From positions 1 to 23,249 of the forward strand of contig DAOTTO010000092.1 of assembly GCA_034437895.1 (NCBI GenBank): DNA of 23,249 bases, written 5' to 3'. Origin of the DNA: JANRLJ01 sp034437895 (GTDB taxonomy: Bacteria; Chloroflexota; Anaerolineae; Aggregatilineales; Phototrophicaceae). Position numbers and translations under genes: made by a program. Shown here in pieces: positions 1 to 6,061 of the stretch; position 1 is the first letter of the stretch; each line of letters begins with the position of its first letter. The notes beneath the pieces were generated by a model, which saw only the letters and a list, made by a program, of their open reading frames with translations, made no database searches and was not told the origin of the DNA.

Positions 1-66
1 TCGTGCAATGCGCCAATTGAATGAATGGAAGTATAGCGCCAATGGTTTCAAGCTTCAAGATTTTCT

Positions 67-109
67 ACGCCTTATATCCCCCTATCTAAAGCTAGGGGCT
101 TTACGGCGT
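67..109. repeat. Palindrome resembling an IS200/IS605-type element end
   Basis: Seen: an inner stem CCCCTA (79-84) / TAGGGG (93-98) closes an 8-nt loop TCTAAAGC, and an outer stem ACGCC (67-71) pairs with GGCGT (105-109). G/C stems around a CTTTAG/CTAAAG loop are typical of the subterminal hairpins of IS200/IS605 and TnpB-type elements (from memory of the family). The palindrome lies exactly where the HMA reading frame on the minus strand loses homology, so it is probably the end of an inserted element extending left of the window. No tnpA or tnpB protein is visible in the few bases available, so the family assignment is tentative. Confidence 0.45.
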
Positions 110-198
110 TTTTCGGTAAGCTGCTCAATCTCTCCTTTGACCGTGCTGACACAGCCGTTGCAGGTCATATTCGGCACTTGGAAGGTCTTGGTTTCCAT
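82..198 (-). pseudogene. Truncated HMA-domain copper chaperone (CopZ-like) remnant
   Basis: The product is 38 residues. It begins METKTFQVPNMTCNGC and carries the MxCxxC metal site (C13, C16) of heavy-metal-associated domains, followed by the start of the first helix (VSTVKGEIEQL). Intact CopZ/Atx1-like proteins are about 65-75 residues and bind Cu(I) in the cytoplasm to deliver it to P-type ATPases. Here homology stops after about residue 28. The rest (TEKRRKAPSFR, stop) is read through the palindrome at 67-109, so the C-terminal half of the domain is missing. The ATG at 198 is chosen over the longer frame because AGGAG (minus strand of 207-211) lies 8 nt upstream and the HMA domain begins there. 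It diverges from the two-component operon. A residual function is unlikely but not excluded. Confidence 0.7.
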
Positions 199-220
199 AC
201 AGAAAACTCCTGTTTGCTTG

Positions 221-247
221 ATTATAGATACGTTCAAGCTAGAGCTT
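221..247 (-). promoter_or_regulatory. Putative promoter and dyad upstream of the HMA gene
   Basis: On the minus strand a perfect TATAAT (221-226) sits 22 nt upstream of the HMA start codon, a plausible -10 box. Just upstream of it is a 12-bp perfect dyad AAGCT-AG-AGCTT (236-247), in the spacer/-35 region where activators or repressors often bind. No good -35 hexamer was found. A role for the dyad as an operator of the neighbouring response regulator is inference. Confidence 0.35.
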
Positions 248-371
248 ATCATGCGTTTTCGCGTTCGATATGCGCCATTTGGCGATGTTTCAAATTGAGA
301 ATTACTGGAATACTTGAAGATAGGAGAATAAAATATTTTCTTAAGCAGGTTGAAGAAATGGAACGACAATC

Positions 372-1016
372 ATGATTCGTGTACTACTGGCAGAAGATCA
401 TAAAATTGTCCGACAAGGCACGCGGATGTATTTGGAGAGTATGGCTATTGAAATTGTCGGCGAAGCGACAACTGGCGTTGAAGCGGTAAAGTTAGCGCGT
501 GAATTACGACCGGATGTGGTCGTCATGGACATCCACATGCCTGAACTCACGGGCGTTGAAGCAACTCGCCGTATTCGTCATGAGAATAAAGAGGTGCGCG
601 TACTGGTGTTGACCGCGTATGACGACCCGGCTTATATCCATGCTTTACTCGATGCAGGCGCAGATGGCTTTGTCTTGAAGACCGCCGAGTTCTCCGAGTT
701 GTATCGAGCGCTGCAAGATGTCGCAGTAGGTCGGATGGCATTCAATGATGAGATGCTGGCAAAGGCGGCTCAGTATGGGCAGAATACCTCCATGCTGACT
801 GAGGGAATGACAGATCGTGAGGTCGAAATTCTGAGCTATGCTGCGCGCGGATTGACTAATAAACAGATCGCCAAAGACTTGTTTATTTCTGACCGCACGG
901 TGCAGGGACATCTCCAAAACATCTATCAAAAACTGCATGTAGCGACGCGTACCGAGGCGGTTACGGCTGCTGTGACACGCGGCTTTATTGCGTTAAGCGA
1001 GGGAGGCCAGAGTTGA
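372..1016 (+). CDS. NarL/LuxR-family response regulator
   Basis: A 214-residue two-domain response regulator. The receiver domain (about 1-120) has the acidic pair E8-D9, the phosphoacceptor D53 in VVVMDIHMPELTG, T81 and K103 (VLKT). A LuxR-type helix-turn-helix covers about 143-205 (LTDREVEIL-type start, then GLTNKQIAKDLFISDRTVQGHL). On phosphorylation by its kinase it should bind DNA as a dimer and regulate transcription. The ATG at 372 is the first start in frame after a stop at 351-353 and fits the receiver N-terminus; the ribosome site is weak. The kinase gene follows with a 4-bp overlap, so the two form one operon. The nearby dyad and the divergent HMA remnant are plausible targets, but the regulon cannot be read from sequence. 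Confidence 0.93.
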   Translation: MIRVLLAEDHKIVRQGTRMYLESMAIEIVGEATTGVEAVKLARELRPDVVVMDIHMPELTGVEATRRIRHENKEVRVLVLTAYDDPAYIHALLDAGADGFVLKTAEFSELYRALQDVAVGRMAFNDEMLAKAAQYGQNTSMLTEGMTDREVEILSYAARGLTNKQIAKDLFISDRTVQGHLQNIYQKLHVATRTEAVTAAVTRGFIALSEGGQS

Positions 1017-2062
1017 ACGGATGGTTGCATGTCACCATCACAGTTTTAGTGTTATTGCTGGTCACCAATATATGGCTCGTTTACCGGGTGCTAAATCCTT
1101 TGCATCGGCTGGCTTCACAGACAATAGATGTCGCTCAGGGGAATCTGGTAGCGTTCAATCAACCCTGTGGCGGCATACAGGAAATTGGCATTCTAAGCCA
1201 GACAATGGCAAGCATGGCGGGACACGTTCGCCGCGCCCATCAGGAAAGTGCTGCCTACCGTTATGCCTTAATAGATGGTCAGGAAGCTGAACGCGCACGC
1301 CTTGCTCATGAACTGCATGACGACACGGTGCAATCTTTGATTGCGATTGCACAGAGTATCAACTTGGCGACAGGTTGGATTGAGAAAGACCCGGCACGCG
1401 CTGTTGGAATGCTAAATGCAGCCCGTACTCAGGCTGTGGAAAGTGTTGATAGTTTGCGTGGGCTGATCGCTAATCTGCGACCACCCGCACTCGAAGAACT
1501 GGGTTTAGTTCCAGCTTTGCAAATGCTTGCCGAGAATGAACAAGGTGTTATGTTGACTGTCACGACAATGGGCAAAGAACGTCGTGTTCCCGAAGCGCAT
1601 GAACTCACATTGTTCCGTTCCGCACAGGAAGCTGTTCGTAATGCAGTCCGACACGGACAAGCAAAACATATTGTCATTGAAATTCATTATCAACCCAATG
1701 AAATCCGTCTCGTTACCAGGGATGATGGCAAAGGTTTTAATCTACCAAAGCGTTTGGACAGTCTCGCTGACGGTGGACACTACGGATTACTAGGTATGTA
1801 CGAGCGTGTTCAACAGTTGAGAGGAAGCGTTCGTATTTCCAGCCAGCGAGGTCAAGGAACGCAGATTGATGTCTTGCTGCCGTTGGACGGACGTAATCAA
1901 CCGAATGAAGCGGTTCATGATCCAGTTTGTGGTGCGATCATTTACCCGCAGCAAGCCTTTGGTAGTGTGATGTACGAGAACCAACGCTACTATTTTTGCT
2001 GCCCTGTTTGTCAGGGTGCGTTCCAAAGTAACCCAGAAACCTACCTGATTAACCTGAGTTAA
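1013..2062 (+). CDS. Sensor histidine kinase (HisKA_3 type) with C-terminal YHS metal-binding domain
   Basis: A 349-residue kinase. One membrane helix spans about 4-27, followed by a HAMP-like linker (28-76). The HisKA_3 dimerisation domain carries the phospho-accepting H102 in ELHDDTVQ. The HATPase_c domain (about 195-291) shows the N-box (EAVRNAVRHG, N210) and G motifs (DDGKGF, GLLGMYERV). After it, residues 302-346 form a YHS domain: DPVCG, then YYFCCPVC and NPETY, with C306, C329 and C333 as likely metal ligands. YHS domains occur in copper ATPases, CopZ-like proteins and related metal-handling proteins. Translation starts at TTG 1013, overlapping the regulator's stop (TTGA), with GGGAGG at 1001-1006 as ribosome site. 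There is no extracytoplasmic sensor domain, so the YHS tail is the likely input module. A kinase with a C-terminal YHS is an unusual architecture. Confidence 0.92.
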   Translation: MNGWLHVTITVLVLLLVTNIWLVYRVLNPLHRLASQTIDVAQGNLVAFNQPCGGIQEIGILSQTMASMAGHVRRAHQESAAYRYALIDGQEAERARLAHELHDDTVQSLIAIAQSINLATGWIEKDPARAVGMLNAARTQAVESVDSLRGLIANLRPPALEELGLVPALQMLAENEQGVMLTVTTMGKERRVPEAHELTLFRSAQEAVRNAVRHGQAKHIVIEIHYQPNEIRLVTRDDGKGFNLPKRLDSLADGGHYGLLGMYERVQQLRGSVRISSQRGQGTQIDVLLPLDGRNQPNEAVHDPVCGAIIYPQQAFGSVMYENQRYYFCCPVCQGAFQSNPETYLINLS

Positions 2063-2335
2063 AGTTGGCAGAAAAGCAAAATTATGCTGGCGAAACGTGG
2101 ATTATCTTGAGTGGCTGGGCTATCAGTTGCATGAAGCAGAGGCAACATGATAATCTGCGTTGTTCGCTTTTTACAGTAAGGGATGTCCAAGGGTATTTTG
2201 GGCATCCAGAACCTGTTCAATGCTGTGCAAAAGAGCGAGAGAAGACTTAAAGACTCAGCTTACGCAGGGTGTGGTCTTTTGTAGGGGCGACTCGGCGAGT
2301 CGCCCCTACCGAAAACTTCCCTTAAGTGCGTAATA
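2063..2335. other. Intergenic stretch downstream of the two-component operon
   Basis: There is no convincing gene here. A 61-codon frame from TTG 2065 has no ribosome site or recognisable domain. The only clear structure is the perfect palindrome at 2281-2309. With the adjoining transposase remnant (2336-2500) and the half-palindrome (2501-2518), the whole 2063-2567 gap looks like a landing site for mobile and repeat sequences. Confidence 0.6.
2281..2309. repeat. Perfect 13-bp-arm palindromic repeat (GTAGGGGCG family)
   Basis: GTAGGGGCGACTC and GAGTCGCCCCTAC are perfect inverted arms around a 3-nt GGC loop. The outer GTAGGGGCG/CGCCCCTAC part recurs in degenerate form at 2501-2518, 4766-4792 and 9141-9181, so this is a dispersed repeat family. 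It could form a strong RNA hairpin and end or stabilise the two-component transcript, but no T-run follows. Mobility by a REP-type transposase is inference. Confidence 0.75.
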
Positions 2336-2500
2336 TCAGTTAAAGAGACAGTTAGCAGTCGCTAAATCCTTCATGTGTCGCCAGAACCGCTCAATCATAT
2401 TCAAAATAGGACAATAAGGAGGAAGCCAGAAAACACGCAAGCGATGTTCAAACAGACTCAAAGCTGCCGCAACCATCTTACTGCGGTGATAGGGTGCATT
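2336..2500 (-). pseudogene. IS630-family transposase C-terminal remnant
   Basis: The minus strand encodes a 54-residue open stretch starting NAPYHRSK and containing FWLPPYCPILNMIERFWRH, then MKDLATANCLFN and a stop. This matches the C-terminal DDE core of IS630/Tc1-like transposases: the (D)NAxYH block around the second catalytic Asp and the LPPYSPDLNPIERxWRxLK block with the last catalytic Glu (the E of IER). The second Asp itself is lost at the 2500/2501 junction, where the sequence changes into a half-palindrome. The N-terminal two thirds and the usual C-terminal tail are absent, so this is a dead fragment. It is too short and lacks a start, so it is easily missed. Confidence 0.8.
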
Positions 2501-2518
2501 GCGTGCTACGCCCCTACG
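2501..2518. repeat. Half copy of the GTAGGGGCG palindrome at the transposase break
   Basis: GCGTGCTACGCCCCTACG resembles one arm and the centre of the dispersed palindrome seen intact at 2281-2309. It directly abuts the position where the IS630 remnant loses its second catalytic Asp, suggesting that the repeat marks the deletion or insertion junction. Confidence 0.45.
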
Positions 2519-2567
2519 CTAGGCAACTGGATTTGCAATTATTTCCCCGCCAGCGAGTTACCCGAAA

Positions 2568-3371
2568 CTACAGCCCTAATTTAAGCGATTCGTAGAGTTC
2601 AGGGCGGCGATCATCAAACACCGGAATCCGGCTGCGGATTTCATTTACCCGGTCTGTCTCGATTTCCGCCGTAAGCAAAATCGGCTCGTCACTCGCTTCG
2701 ATAACGATCTTGCCCCAGGGGTCAATAATCATCGAATGACCGCCGAAGGTTGTATCCCCGGTTTGCCCGGCGGCATTCGTGGCGACGATATAGCATTGAT
2801 TTTCAATCGCCCGCGCTTGCAGTAAAACGCGCCAATGTTCGATTCGCTCCATCGGCCATTCGGCGGGAATGATAACCATCTTCGCGCCTTCTAAGGCATA
2901 GCGACGGAATAACTCTGGGAAGCGCAAATCGTAACAGATCGCCAAGGCTGTGTTGCCCCAAGGTAAGTCCATTTGCAGCGGTGATGACCCCGGCTGAAGA
3001 TATTTATCTTCTTCCATAAGTTTAAAAAGATGGATTTTGCGATAAATGCCCATCATACGACCATTCGGCGCAAAAAATGACGCGCTGTTCGCTACTTCTA
3101 GGCCGCGTTTTTCTAGCACAGAGCCGACAATGCTGATTTTATTCTGGGTGGCGACGGTGGAAAGCTGAGAAAAAACGCCGGCGTTCAACTGATGCGCGAA
3201 GTCTCTTGCACGATCAAGCGCGTAACCCGTTGACCACAGTTCAGGAAAGACGATCAAATGCGACCCACGCCGCGCCGCCTCAATCGTCCATTTTTCCATC
3301 AGCGCCGTGTTCTTTTTGGGGTCGCCGTGTGCAATATTCATTTGTGCTAGACTGATGGTGACTTTGGTCAC
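2568..3371 (-). CDS. Carbon-nitrogen hydrolase (nitrilase superfamily amidase)
   Basis: A 267-residue cytoplasmic hydrolase of the normal family length. The catalytic Glu-Lys-Cys triad is visible: E44 in VFPELWSTGY, K112 in YRKIHLF and C146 in AICYDLRFPE. These enzymes hydrolyse amides or nitriles through a thioester intermediate. The KIHLF and CYDLRFPE blocks resemble the omega-amidase/Nit2-like branch, which deaminates alpha-ketoglutaramate-type substrates, but the substrate cannot be fixed by eye. The GTG at 3371 is preferred because AGAGGAAG lies about 5-8 nt upstream and MTKVTISLAQM is the usual first strand. It lies 76 bp downstream of the kinase-like gene on the same strand, so co-transcription is possible. 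Confidence 0.92.
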   Translation of the reverse strand: MTKVTISLAQMNIAHGDPKKNTALMEKWTIEAARRGSHLIVFPELWSTGYALDRARDFAHQLNAGVFSQLSTVATQNKISIVGSVLEKRGLEVANSASFFAPNGRMMGIYRKIHLFKLMEEDKYLQPGSSPLQMDLPWGNTALAICYDLRFPELFRRYALEGAKMVIIPAEWPMERIEHWRVLLQARAIENQCYIVATNAAGQTGDTTFGGHSMIIDPWGKIVIEASDEPILLTAEIETDRVNEIRSRIPVFDDRRPELYESLKLGL

Positions 3372-3447
3372 GTTACTTCCTCTTTCATAAGATATTACAA
3401 GCTGGTCTTATTATAACAAGTTCTACGCTCGACAGCGCCTTGAGGTA

Positions 3448-3993
3448 TCAGCCACGCACCAGCGCTAATTCCTGCCAGCGCGAGATTACAGTGTCGATGA
3501 CCTCATCTTCAGCCATATACGTCATATTAATTTCATGGATGCCTTCCATCTTACGCACCGCCCATTCGCGCTTAAGCTGCCCCAACGCCAACGCCCGTTC
3601 TTCCGGGTTGTGATAGCGCGCACCGAGATGCAGATGCAGCCGTTGCAGCATTGCGTCCAGCCCAATCACCAAACAGATCACCGTGCCGGTCTGCTGCAAC
3701 TTCGCTAGTGCATCCCCATGCAAGAGGGTGCGCCCACTGACGCGAATCACGGTACTGCGGCGCAGCATCGCCTCTTTGATAATCTCGGCTTCAATCGACT
3801 TTAAGCGTGTTTCGCCATAATAAATGCGAATTTCTTCCACAGGCAAGCCCACACGCTCGGCAATTTGGTTTTCAATATTGACGAAGGGGAGCCGCAGTCG
3901 ATCCGCGATTTGCCGACCAAGTAGGGGTTGATTCGGGCCGATATACCCCGTGAGAATCAGGTTCTGATCGGAAATCGGTAAAAAATAGGTCAT
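3448..3993 (-). CDS. Shikimate-kinase-fold protein with a degenerate P-loop (probable pseudokinase)
   Basis: A 181-residue protein that aligns by eye along its length with shikimate kinases (AroK, about 170 residues): NLILTGYIGPNQPLLGRQIA corresponds to the P-loop region, followed by AERVGLPVEEIRIYYGE and IEAEIIKEAMLRRSTVIRVSG. The key residues are changed. The GxxGxGKST lysine is Q22 and the next Ser is P23. The DSD metal/substrate motif reads NIE (39-41), and the GGG substrate loop reads SGR (86-88). ATP phosphotransfer is therefore unlikely, although the frame is intact, which points to a retained non-catalytic role. The ATG at 3993 overlaps the upstream HAD stop by 1 bp (TGATG), giving translational coupling; a GTG at 4008 is an alternative start. 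Another P-loop kinase family is possible. Confidence 0.75.
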   Translation of the reverse strand: MTYFLPISDQNLILTGYIGPNQPLLGRQIADRLRLPFVNIENQIAERVGLPVEEIRIYYGETRLKSIEAEIIKEAMLRRSTVIRVSGRTLLHGDALAKLQQTGTVICLVIGLDAMLQRLHLHLGARYHNPEERALALGQLKREWAVRKMEGIHEINMTYMAEDEVIDTVISRWQELALVRG

Positions 3994-4742
3994 CAGGCAG
4001 GAAACCACCGATCCAAAATCGCTGGAATTTGCAGCAGCGAGTCGATCACCGCATCCGGCACAACCAGCGCACTAATCAGCGGTTTTTCAGGATTTTTACG
4101 GCGCAAAATCGCCCGCATTCCCGCCCCTTGTGCGCCAGCAATATCGGCGATGGGGTTATCGCCCACGAAAATAGTTTCTTCGGGGGTCGTCCCCAAACAG
4201 GCCAACGCCGCGCCAAAAATACTTGGATGCGGTTTTAGATAGCCGACATCGGCCGCAGAAAAACGACAGTCAGGGAAAAAATCGAACAGGCCGTGTGCTT
4301 TAAGTTCGACATCGCGCAGCCACATGGGTTGGAACGCATTCGTGACGATCCCGAATTTTAAACCACGCTCACGTAGGAGGGTTAAACCTTCGATGACATC
4401 AGGAAAGATACTTGTTCCCTCTAGCGGGGCCCAATGATACGCTTCCAAATAGGCGTTCTGTTCCAGTTGTTCCTGCGGCACACCCATCGCCAGCGCGGTT
4501 TCTGTCAGAATCCGGCCTAAATGCGGTGCTTTAAGCGTATTACGAGCGTGCGACCATGCTTCACGAGTCCGCTTAAAATATTCTTCGGTATATTTTTCCA
4601 GCCCGCCTTTCATCGGCCTGGTCTCGGCGATGTGTTCATACACACCACGCAAATGACGGCCTTCTATCGCCTCCCAATTTTCAGAAAAATGTCCCCAGTC
4701 AATCAATGTATCGTCTAAATCAAACAGAATGGCTTTTAGCAT
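3993..4742 (-). CDS. HAD-superfamily phosphatase (subfamily IA-like)
   Basis: A 249-residue HAD hydrolase with all four motifs. Motif I is LFDLDDT (nucleophile D8, acid/base D10). Motif II is IVTNAF (T134). Motif III is K170 in LKPHPSIF. Motif IV is GDNPIADIAGA (D195, D200). The helical cap between motifs I and II (about 15-110) indicates subfamily IA, as in phosphoglycolate phosphatase or YjjG-like house-cleaning nucleotidases. The exact substrate is unknown. It probably dephosphorylates small cytosolic metabolites with Mg2+. The start is the ATG at 4742, directly before the hydrophobic first strand. It is coupled to the kinase-like gene by a 1-bp overlap and is separated from the upstream SDR gene by 73 bp containing a palindrome. 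Confidence 0.92.
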   Translation of the reverse strand: MLKAILFDLDDTLIDWGHFSENWEAIEGRHLRGVYEHIAETRPMKGGLEKYTEEYFKRTREAWSHARNTLKAPHLGRILTETALAMGVPQEQLEQNAYLEAYHWAPLEGTSIFPDVIEGLTLLRERGLKFGIVTNAFQPMWLRDVELKAHGLFDFFPDCRFSAADVGYLKPHPSIFGAALACLGTTPEETIFVGDNPIADIAGAQGAGMRAILRRKNPEKPLISALVVPDAVIDSLLQIPAILDRWFPA

Positions 4743-4765
4743 AAAAATAGAGTCACAATTCGATC

Positions 4766-4792
4766 ATGGGGCGCAAGCTGCCGCGCCCCTAT
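4766..4792. repeat. Degenerate GTAGGGGCG-type palindrome between SDR and HAD genes
   Basis: GGGGCGC (4768-4774) pairs with GCGCCCC (4783-4789) around AAGCTGCC, flanked by AT/TAT. It belongs to the same dispersed family as 2281-2309. It sits in the 73-bp gap between two same-strand genes and may modulate readthrough. Confidence 0.55.
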
Positions 4793-4815
4793 ACGGATAA
4801 TTTGCAATAAGGTCT

Positions 4816-5751
4816 TTACGGCTTAACGATCATCTCTGAGCGCCAGATAAAGAGAGTATGCTCGATGCCTTTAGCATGGGTGGGGTATTTGGGCTTCCAG
4901 CCTAATTCTTGCTTGGCGGGTTCATTGCTCACTTTGGCGGAAAGTTCCATCAAGGTATTGGTTATTTTACCGCCGAGCGCCCGTGTGATAAAACCGGGAA
5001 CACGAACTGCGGGTTGCAAGCCCATCGCGGAGGTAAAATCTGCCAAAAATTCGCCGGGTGTGGCGGGAGCATCATCCACGATATTATAGGTCGCATCAAT
5101 CGGCTTGCTGTTTACAGCGGCGCGAATGGCTTGGACAACATCGTCAAAATAGACCCAATGCGCGTAGTTATGACCGTCTCCTGTGGGAACGGGCCGTCCG
5201 GCGCGAACCATCGTCGCCAGCGTCATCGTGTCGGGCATGTGCGCGCCATAAATGTAACCCGTCCGCAAGACGCAGGCAGGCATATTGGCATCCTGCACCG
5301 TCGCATCGGCATGAAGCGCAGCCTTCAACAAGGGATTATCATTCGCCGCCACCAGTGCCGATTCGTTTTCGTTATAAAGAAAGGCATAGCTGAGATAGAT
5401 CAAATATTTTGCGCCGCTGCTTTCTGCCGCGCTGGTAATGGCGACTGCACTGTCACGAATACGGGCGGGATCAAGATCAGCACGGAACGGTAGGGTGCTG
5501 GCATTGGCAAGATGCACCACTGTATGCGTTTCTGTCATCTTCATCATCGCTTTAAGCTCGCCAGCCGAAAATGGGTCGGAATAGACCGGTAGGCCACCCG
5601 CTGCCCGGATTTGTGCCGCGCCATCTTTACTTTCCGCCATACCGGTCACTTTATGACCATCAGCAGCGAGCGCTTGCATAACCGCTAAACCCAACGGACT
5701 GGTTGCCCCGGTAATAAATACATTCGTCGATGCGCGTTTTTCTTCGTCCAC
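4816..5751 (-). CDS. NAD(P)-binding extended SDR / epimerase-like protein
   Basis: A 311-residue extended short-chain dehydrogenase/reductase fold protein. The nucleotide-binding TGxxxxLG motif is at 14-21 (ITGATSPLG). VVHLANAS (78-85) matches the NNAG-equivalent strand, and VLRTGYIYGA (161-170) is the usual extended-SDR motif after the active site. In the expected YxxxK region (P140-LLKAALHAD) Leu and Ala appear to replace Tyr and Lys. Classical epimerase or dehydratase chemistry is therefore doubtful, and an atypical reductase or a sensor-like (NmrA-like) role is possible. The start is GTG 5751 with a weak upstream ribosome site; the first strand follows at residue 10. It is the probable first gene of the minus-strand SDR, HAD and kinase-like cluster. 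Confidence 0.85.
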   Translation of the reverse strand: MDEEKRASTNVFITGATSPLGLAVMQALAADGHKVTGMAESKDGAAQIRAAGGLPVYSDPFSAGELKAMMKMTETHTVVHLANASTLPFRADLDPARIRDSAVAITSAAESSGAKYLIYLSYAFLYNENESALVAANDNPLLKAALHADATVQDANMPACVLRTGYIYGAHMPDTMTLATMVRAGRPVPTGDGHNYAHWVYFDDVVQAIRAAVNSKPIDATYNIVDDAPATPGEFLADFTSAMGLQPAVRVPGFITRALGGKITNTLMELSAKVSNEPAKQELGWKPKYPTHAKGIEHTLFIWRSEMIVKP

Positions 5752-6061
5752 TGTGATTTGTCTCTTTCTTCAATCGACTAAATATAAAGATTATGCCATT
5801 TGTTGCGCGTCTAATCAATAATCCGCTTATCAATTGACACAAATCTTAAAGGTGTCATAAGATTCGGGCGCATCGTCGCCTCGTATGATTGACGCTTCAT
5901 CGACCAATTCAAAGGCGAAATCACTCCAATGGGGTGATGATGTTTTTGCGATAGAAAATCCAATTGGGGAGTGTCTATTTTGATGGATGTAGGGAGTGAC
6001 GGATATGTCACTCCCGGCGGACACGCCTATAACCGCATCCGTGAGCAGTTCAGCGTAGCTT
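5752..6061. other. 310-bp intergenic region without a convincing gene
   Basis: Overlapping minus-strand frames of about 65 codons exist here, but they have no ribosome site, no domain and an atypical composition. The region contains an imperfect hairpin ATCACTCC/GGGGTGAT (5920-5938) and a perfect one at 5992-6015. It must also hold the promoter of the SDR gene, though no clear -35/-10 pair stands out. Confidence 0.55.
5992..6015 (-). terminator. Hairpin downstream of the copper monooxygenase gene
   Basis: GGGAGTGAC (5992-6000) and GTCACTCCC (6007-6015) form a perfect 9-bp stem with a 6-nt loop, 47 nt beyond the stop of the monooxygenase gene. No T-tract follows on the minus strand, so it may be a transcript-stabilising hairpin or a weak terminator. 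Confidence 0.45.

Noticed and set aside
178..375. 65-codon plus-strand frame ending ATGA over the response-regulator start
   Set aside because: The stop/start overlap looks like coupling and the end (VEEMERQS) is helix-like, but most of the frame is antisense to the HMA gene and its promoter, with no ribosome site or domain.
2065..2250. 61-codon frame directly after the kinase
   Set aside because: It starts at TTG without a ribosome site and has no recognisable domain. A different frame across the same bases looks equally protein-like, so neither is convincing.
4909..5493. 194-codon plus-strand frame
   Set aside because: It lies entirely antisense to the SDR gene, which has clear family motifs; its composition is that of a shadow frame.
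5811..6024. Two overlapping minus-strand frames of about 65 codons
   Set aside because: No ribosome site, no domain, and they overlap a hairpin; better explained as intergenic sequence.
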